Assembly: GCA_021018815.1 (NCBI GenBank)
Contig: JAITYX010000004.1
Coordinates: 9,309,501-9,373,500, forward strand
Direction: 5' to 3'
Source of the DNA: Talinum fruticosum
Taxonomy: Eukaryota; Streptophyta; Magnoliopsida; Caryophyllales; Talinaceae
Length of the DNA: 64,000 bases
Made by a program: the position numbers and the translations under genes. The notes under the pieces were generated by a model, which was given only the letters and a program-made list of their open reading frames with translations, had not been told where the DNA came from and did not search any database. This document shows, in pieces, positions 58,530 through 64,000 of the stretch (its first letter is position 1; each line of letters opens with the position of its first letter).

Positions 58530-61500
58530 TTCTCACGTATGAAATGACAAGTCAATTTCAATATGTTTTGTTCGGTCATGAAACACTAGATTGTTGGCGA
58601 TGTGTATGGCTGCCTGATTGTCGCAAAATAGCCGCATAGGAGTAATGTGAAAGATTCCTAAGGTGGCTAGAAAAGTCTTCAACCATATTAACTCACTAGT
58701 GGCAGCGGCCATTGAACGATATTCGGCTTCAGCCGATGATCGAGACACGGTAGCTTGTTTCTTCGTTTTCCAGGATATGGGTGAATCTCCAAGTAACATA
58801 AAATACCCGGTCAAAGATCTTCGTGAGAAAGGACATGCTCCCTAATCCGAATCACGGAATCCTCGTGAGTTAGAGGTTGCAGATCCTTTCGGAGAACAAT
58901 ACCTTGTCCGGCGGTCCCCTTCGAGATAGCGTATCACACGACGTGCAGCTTCCATATGCTCGGTTTTGGGTGTATGCATGTATTGGGATAATATGTGAAC
59001 TGCATAGGTAAGATCGGGCCTAGTGATAGTGAGGTAGATTAGACGTCCCACTACGCGACGATAACCGGAAGGGTCCTCTAAAAACTTTCCTTTGCAAGGG
59101 CAAGTTTGTGATTTTGCTCGATAGGGAATTCTGCAGGTTTTGCTCCTAAAAGTCCACACTCATCTACTATCTCTAAGGCGTACTTCCTTTGACTTAGAAA
59201 TAGGCCCCGAGATCCTCTTGCAACTTCAATTCCAAGAAAATACTTCAAAGGACCGAGATCCTTTATACTCGAAGCATCTATTTAGGTAGTCTTTGAAATT
59301 TTGACATGCTCGCTGATTGTTACTGGCAAGGACTATATCATCCACATAAACTAGGAGTGCCATGAAGACATCTCCCGTCGATAGGTAAACAAGGAGTAAT
59401 CCGCATACGACTTGGTGAATCCGTATTCACAAAGTTTGGAGCATAGTTTGGCAAACCATTGGCGAGGAGCCCGACATAGTCCATATAATGATTTTTTCGG
59501 TTTACAAACCTTGTTAGGACTGGATGCGGTGTACCCAAGAGGCAATTTCATGTATACCTCTTCATTCAAGTCTCCGTGAAGAAAAGCATTATTAACATCC
59601 ATTTGATGTAGATCCCATCCTTTTGCGATGGCAACGGCGAGAAAGCAACGTACACTAGTCATCTTAGCCACAGGTGCAAAAGTTTCCTTGTAATAAATTC
59701 CTTCCACTTGGTGATCTCCTCGCACCACTAGGCGTGCCTTATAGCGTTGGATGCTACCGTCCGAGTTGTACTTCACTCGATAAACCCATTTGCTGCTAAT
59801 GGGTTTCTTTCCGACGGGAAGATCAACTATGTCCCATGTTTCGTTTTTGTCCAGGGCGGCGATTTCCTCATTCATTGCCTTCCTCTAAGACTCGTCTTTT
59901 ACAACCTCTTGATAAAGACGAGGTTCGTGAATCTTCATAGTGGCTGCCAAGAACTTTTGATGTGAAGGAGAAAAGTTAGTATTTGTGACATGCTTATGTA
60001 AAGGATAACACACACCTGAAAATTCCTTTTAGCGTGGAGTTGTAGCAGAGACGGGGTTCTTTAACATAGCATTGTAGCAAATATAGTCATTCGGTCGAGT
60101 AGGCGGCCTTTTCGTTCGATGCGACCGTTCTAGATTCCGAGTTTCGGACACTTGCTGCTGGGCTGCTACTTCGATCACTTCTTCGGCCCTTCTTCTGGCC
60201 CAGGTGCATGTTCTAGGCTAGGCGTAGCTGCTTGGTTCGGTTGAATTTTGTCCAGCGCCCACCTCCCGCAACCCAGTTGGACTCTGTTCGAGTCCCTTGC
60301 TCGTCGTGGCTCAGCTCCTCCTAGCGCCCCATTACTACTCCCCATTGGTCCTTCATCCTCCAAAATAGGTGGGCTCTCATAGAATTTTGAGGTTTCAGGT
60401 TGGCCCAAGAAGAAAGATTAGAGTTTCTTTTCCCTTTGTCTAAATTTTCATTGGCAAAAGGGAAAACTTTTTCTGAAAACACAACGTCCCTACTTTTAAA
60501 AAAATTGTGGGTTTCCAAATCGTATAGTCTCCAAGCCTTTTTTCCATAGGTGTAGCCCACAAAAATACACTTCCGACTTCTAGTAGAAAATTTGTCATGT
60601 CCTAGAGTTTTGGCAAAACTCAAACACCCAAAAGTCCTAATATGATCATAAGAAGGTGTCTTGTTAAAGATCAACTCATATGGGGTTTTTTCGTTTAGGA
60701 GCCTATTTGGTGTTCTATTTATCAAATATGATGCCGTCAATATACACTCTCCCCAAAAACTCAAAGGTAAACTTGCTTGGAACCTCAAGGCTCGAGCCAC
60801 ATTTAAAATATGCCTATGCTTCCGTTCTACTCTCCCATTTTGTTGGGGTGTTCCTGTGCAACTAGTCCGGTGTATTATTCCTGGGTCGGCATAAAAACTT
60901 TTCATGGGCCCAAATTTGAATTCAAGCCCATTGTCGCTTCTTACAACCTTGACAAGTGTATTAAACTGGGTTTTCACCATGGCTACAAAACCCTTGAGAA
61001 GTTTTTCAGTTTCACTCTTTTCCTTCATCAAGTAAATTCATACCCCTCTACTAAAATCGTCAACTACCAAAAGGAAATAATGGGCACCGCATGATGATGG
61101 TTCTTTATAGGGACCCCAAATATCACAATGAATGATGTCAAACAAGTTTTCAGCTTTATTTTCACTTAAAGAAAATTTATTTCTTGTTTGCTTTGCAAGA
61201 AGACAAATCTCACACACATCACCCAATTTTTGTGTACCAAAACAATCTAAAGATTTAGAAAACAAACCCATGACTCCGGAAGAAGGATGACCCATTCGCT
61301 TATGCCACAATTGTTTGGTGTTGATAGCATTTGCTTGAAACTTCTTCTTTTCCTTTTCTTCATAATAATAAACCCCGTCTCGTTCTTCACCCGTACCAAT
61401 CGGAATCTTCGTAGTGTGGTCTCGTATAACACAAGAATTTTTGTCAAATGTCACTATGCAATTCAAGTCCTTACACATGCGGTCTACTCGAGATAAGATT

Positions 61501-61740
61501 GCAATTTAAAGAGGGAACAAGCAAAGTATTATGTAAAATAAATTTTTTTGTAAAATCTACTGTCCCTCTTCTTGTGGCCATGGTTGTCTCCCCGTTAGGG
61601 AGGTCGATTGTCACTTGGACAAATTGGCTCCAAATTCCTCATCAAATTCGCTTTTCTTGTCATGTGGGTCGATGCCCTACTATCAATCAGCCAAGATGAT
61701 TTGCCTGTGAGGCTTTCTCCGATCTTGGGTGCTTCAATCG
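58530..61740 (-). pseudogene. Copia element 2 pol (PR-IN-RT-RH), gag missing
   Basis: From right to left: protease with DSRASTHMT at about 61650-61680 (Gly of the DSGAS core changed to Arg); GAG-pre-integrase with LWHKRMGHPSSGVMGL (61260-61320); integrase (60321-61031; VRSDNGLEFKF, PQQNGRVERKHRH). The 60050-60330 spacer is Pro/Ser-rich. Reverse transcriptase is 59351-59875 ([20 protein letters not shown]) and continues in another frame with YVDD at about 59341-59352. RNase H is 58533-58814 (SWKTKKQATVSRSSAEAEYR, DNQAAIHIA). There are fewer breaks than in Copia element 1, but at least four frame changes or stops remain. Confidence 0.9.
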
Positions 61741-61774
61741 GAGATAGAGGTTTTTGGATCCGCTTCCGATACCA

Positions 61775-62001
61775 TGATAAAATTTAAAAGGGAACATATA
61801 GCTTTGGGAATAGAACTTTCCGTTCTGTTTTATTTTTGTGATAGTTTTGTGAGTGTCACTACATGTCTATTTATACATAGGGAGGAATACTCCTATTCAA
61901 ACTATTGATCTCAATTTGAGTTTGCCTCAAACTAGATCTCCTAATAATAATCAAATACTACTTGCTAACATATTTTCTAATAACAGTCAAATACATGTTA
62001 A
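61775..62001 (-). repeat. 5' LTR of Copia element 2
   Basis: 227 bp, immediately followed (leftwards) by the PBS. Confidence 0.92.
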
Positions 62002-62645
62002 CAACTTAATAATTATCTTAGTTTTAAACTAATTAAATTACCTGTACCAATTACATCTTTGCCAATTTATTATTTTATATTAATTTCTCACCAAAACAAA
62101 TTTACGTGATACATAGTGTATTCATTCAAACTTATATAAAATATTAAATCTTTTAAAATACTTTTAAAATGATAGAATAAATATATATTTAGCACAGAAT
62201 ACATAAAATAACCTTTTTATTCACTTTATTATACGCATATGTAATGTAATACGAGTTAATAATAAGAAAAGAAATGTAAATAATTAGATCAATAAAAGAT
62301 GAATAAGAGTATGAATTTTCTTTTCTAAAGTTTTGTGCTAATTTTACTCTTGAACAAAAATACTTATTTTAAATTTACTAAAACTGTTGAGACAATAAGT
62401 GTCCAAAAATATTAAATAAATGATATTTATAATACAAAATTGTTAATATATAATTAGATATTGAGAATTTAAAAAATATTTAACTTAGAAAAGTTAGATT
62501 CAAATTTATTAGTAATTTTTAAACTCAAACCAAATGATTTCATAAATCAATATTTTGCCATTTAATATTTTTTATATATTAGAAATGGCTACCTATTAAT
62601 ACCCTTCTATTTATTATCTCATTAATGCAAGATTACAAGGCATCT
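62002..62645. other. Intergenic AT-rich DNA
   Basis: Nothing recognised. Confidence 0.4.
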
Positions 62646-62649
62646 ATTT

Positions 62650-64000
62650 GGCGCCTATGTGTTATCCATGTGTTGATAGAAGCAATATCTAAAAAGAAGA
62701 TATTGATCAATTATCCAAAAAATTAGAAAATCTAGATTTAAATAGAGATTCAACAAAACCAGGATTCCTCAATAATATTTCATCTCCTCTTATTAAATTT
62801 AATAAGAATAAAAATTTAGAAATTTCAGATAGCCCGTTAATCAAAAAGATTGATGAAAAACTCAAATAAGCATCAAGTTCAAGTAATACTCTAAATGTTT
62901 TAGATATTTCTCAAGAAGATCAAGAAGTTACCAATATTATTAAAATCTTCAATAAAAAAGAAATTTTTATTACTCTAGAAGTACTCCTCCGGATCTTCAA
63001 CTTGAATCAATAAAATCAATAGTCACGAAGCCTTCGACGGTGGCTCCATCTATGAATGGAATCTAGATGGAAAATCCGAACACGAAACATTAATTATTCT
63101 CCATAGGATGATGATGGCATATGTTGCCTATACATCCAAAGGAGCTCCGAAACTCAAGCTTTTGATTTACTAATTTCAGGTTTCACCAGGTTTTTAAAGT
63201 CTTGGTGGGAAAATTACATGGCGGACGAAGAACGTCCGAGTATTAAAAATCATAAAGAAACTGTATACACATTAGTCTATACAATAGTTGTCAATCTTCT
63301 AGGAACTCCAAAAGATATGTTAAGTGGTCAGGAAGTCCTCTTAACAAATCTAAGATGTCCAACCTTAGAAGATTACAATTGGTATAAAGATACATATTTT
63401 ACATATTTACTAAAAAGACAAGATTGTCGCCAGCCCTATTGGAAAGAAAAATTCATATCGGGTTTACCAAATTTATTCTCTCAAAGAATATTCAATAAAT
63501 TAAAAGAAGTCACAGGACAAGATCCAATTCCATATGATAAAATTACATTTAGTCAATTACTAGGATTTATTAAAAAAGAAGGTATTTCATTATGTAATGA
63601 ATTAAAATTACAAGCAAGATATTCAACGAGATAAAGCTGCTACACGAAAAGAATTAGGTTCTTTTTGTGAAGCCTTCTGTCTCCCAAAAGTGGAAGCCCC
63701 TCTCGTTAAAAAACGAAGATCAAATCAGATTAATAAAAAGAAACAATTCAATCGTAATAATAATAATAATAAAGCAAATACTTCTAATACGACTCCTAAG
63801 AAAAATACTCCAAAAAAGAAAACTACTAATAAAACTACTTGTTTCAAATGTGGAAAACCAGGACATTATGCAAAGAATTGCAAAATTAAAAAAATATTAA
63901 ATGAAATCTGTGAAGATATCAAGAAATTAAAGAAAAGATTATTTCTTTATTCAAACTCAAAGATACTCCAATTAATTCTGATAATTCATCTTCGATTCTG
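62650..64000 (+). pseudogene. Endogenous pararetrovirus-like gag/coat region, partial and broken
   Basis: The ORF 63218-63634 and adjoining frames match the coat/gag region that precedes the zinc knuckle in plant endogenous caulimovirid-like polyproteins; the frame can be followed some way left of the ATG at 63218. A Lys/Asn-rich linker and a C-x2-C-x4-H-x4-C knuckle (63840-63881) follow. The frame changes at about 63625. The left portion (62690-62990) is Lys/Asn/Ser-rich and interrupted by stops. Anything downstream (protease, reverse transcriptase) would lie beyond the window. No LTR is seen on the left. An unusual LTR retrotransposon with a related gag cannot be excluded. As it stands it is a fossil copy. 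Confidence 0.62.

Larger units (their letters stand above)
58152..62001 (-). mobile_element. Ty1/Copia element without gag (3850 bp)
   Basis: Two 227-bp LTRs (58152-58378 and 61775-62001) differ at 4 positions by my count (about 98%). The PBS (minus-strand tggtatcggaagcgg) is at about 61760-61774, next to the right (5') LTR. The polypurine tract, seen as ctcccctcaagtt at 58381, is next to the left LTR. Between PBS and protease only about 90 bp remain, so gag is absent. Protease, integrase, reverse transcriptase and RNase H follow. No matching target duplication recognised (left flank atacg, right flank acaac). Confidence 0.93.

Overview
The window is nuclear DNA from a flowering plant, most likely a eudicot. 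It is AT-rich, and it carries intron-containing plant gene families (BCS1-type AAA-ATPase, germin-like protein, copper amine oxidase, FAR1-related) separated by a dense graveyard of plant transposable elements. There is no prokaryotic or organellar gene organisation. The species cannot be named from the sequence.

Genes. Only one protein-coding gene looks intact: a two-exon BCS1-like AAA-ATPase on the minus strand (11755-13734). A second copy of it lies at the left edge (527-1543, minus); it has a one-base frame break in Walker A and a hAT-like transposon in its second exon, and its 3' part lies outside the window. Between the two copies are a decayed FAR1-related pseudogene (about 4930-6690, minus) and a germin-like gene (8198-9003, plus). 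The germin-like gene has good splice sites and motifs but two one-base losses in homopolymer runs. A five-exon copper amine oxidase (45268-48970, minus) has all catalytic motifs but carries a frame break, two nonsense codons and a GC splice donor.

Transposable elements. From 14490 to 23330 an L1-type LINE remnant is split by a 1299-bp hAT element (perfect 8-bp target duplication) and by a 6018-bp CACTA element, which itself holds a 1199-bp hAT element. At 27198-29054 is a Mutator-like element with a perfect 9-bp target duplication and a probable solo LTR inside. A second long-TIR element follows at 29096-29771. A decayed MuDR-type transposase sits at 32095-34320. Two Copia elements have both LTRs: 38609-43481 (plus) and 58152-62001 (minus, without gag). 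A third, gag-protease remnant is at 49388-51845 (minus). Solo LTRs with perfect 5-bp duplications are at 10771-11487 and 54942-55504; the latter sits inside a Stowaway-like MITE. Two Helitron 3' termini (23536, 53016), several MITEs and microsatellites complete the picture. The right edge (62650-64000) holds a broken gag/coat-like region related to endogenous pararetroviruses.

How it fits together. I see no gene cluster or pathway and no convincing new biological system. The best observations are the exactly dated nested insertions, the non-TG/CA Copia LTR ends, the gag-less young Copia element, and the repeated loss of single bases in homopolymers, which may be assembly error rather than gene death.
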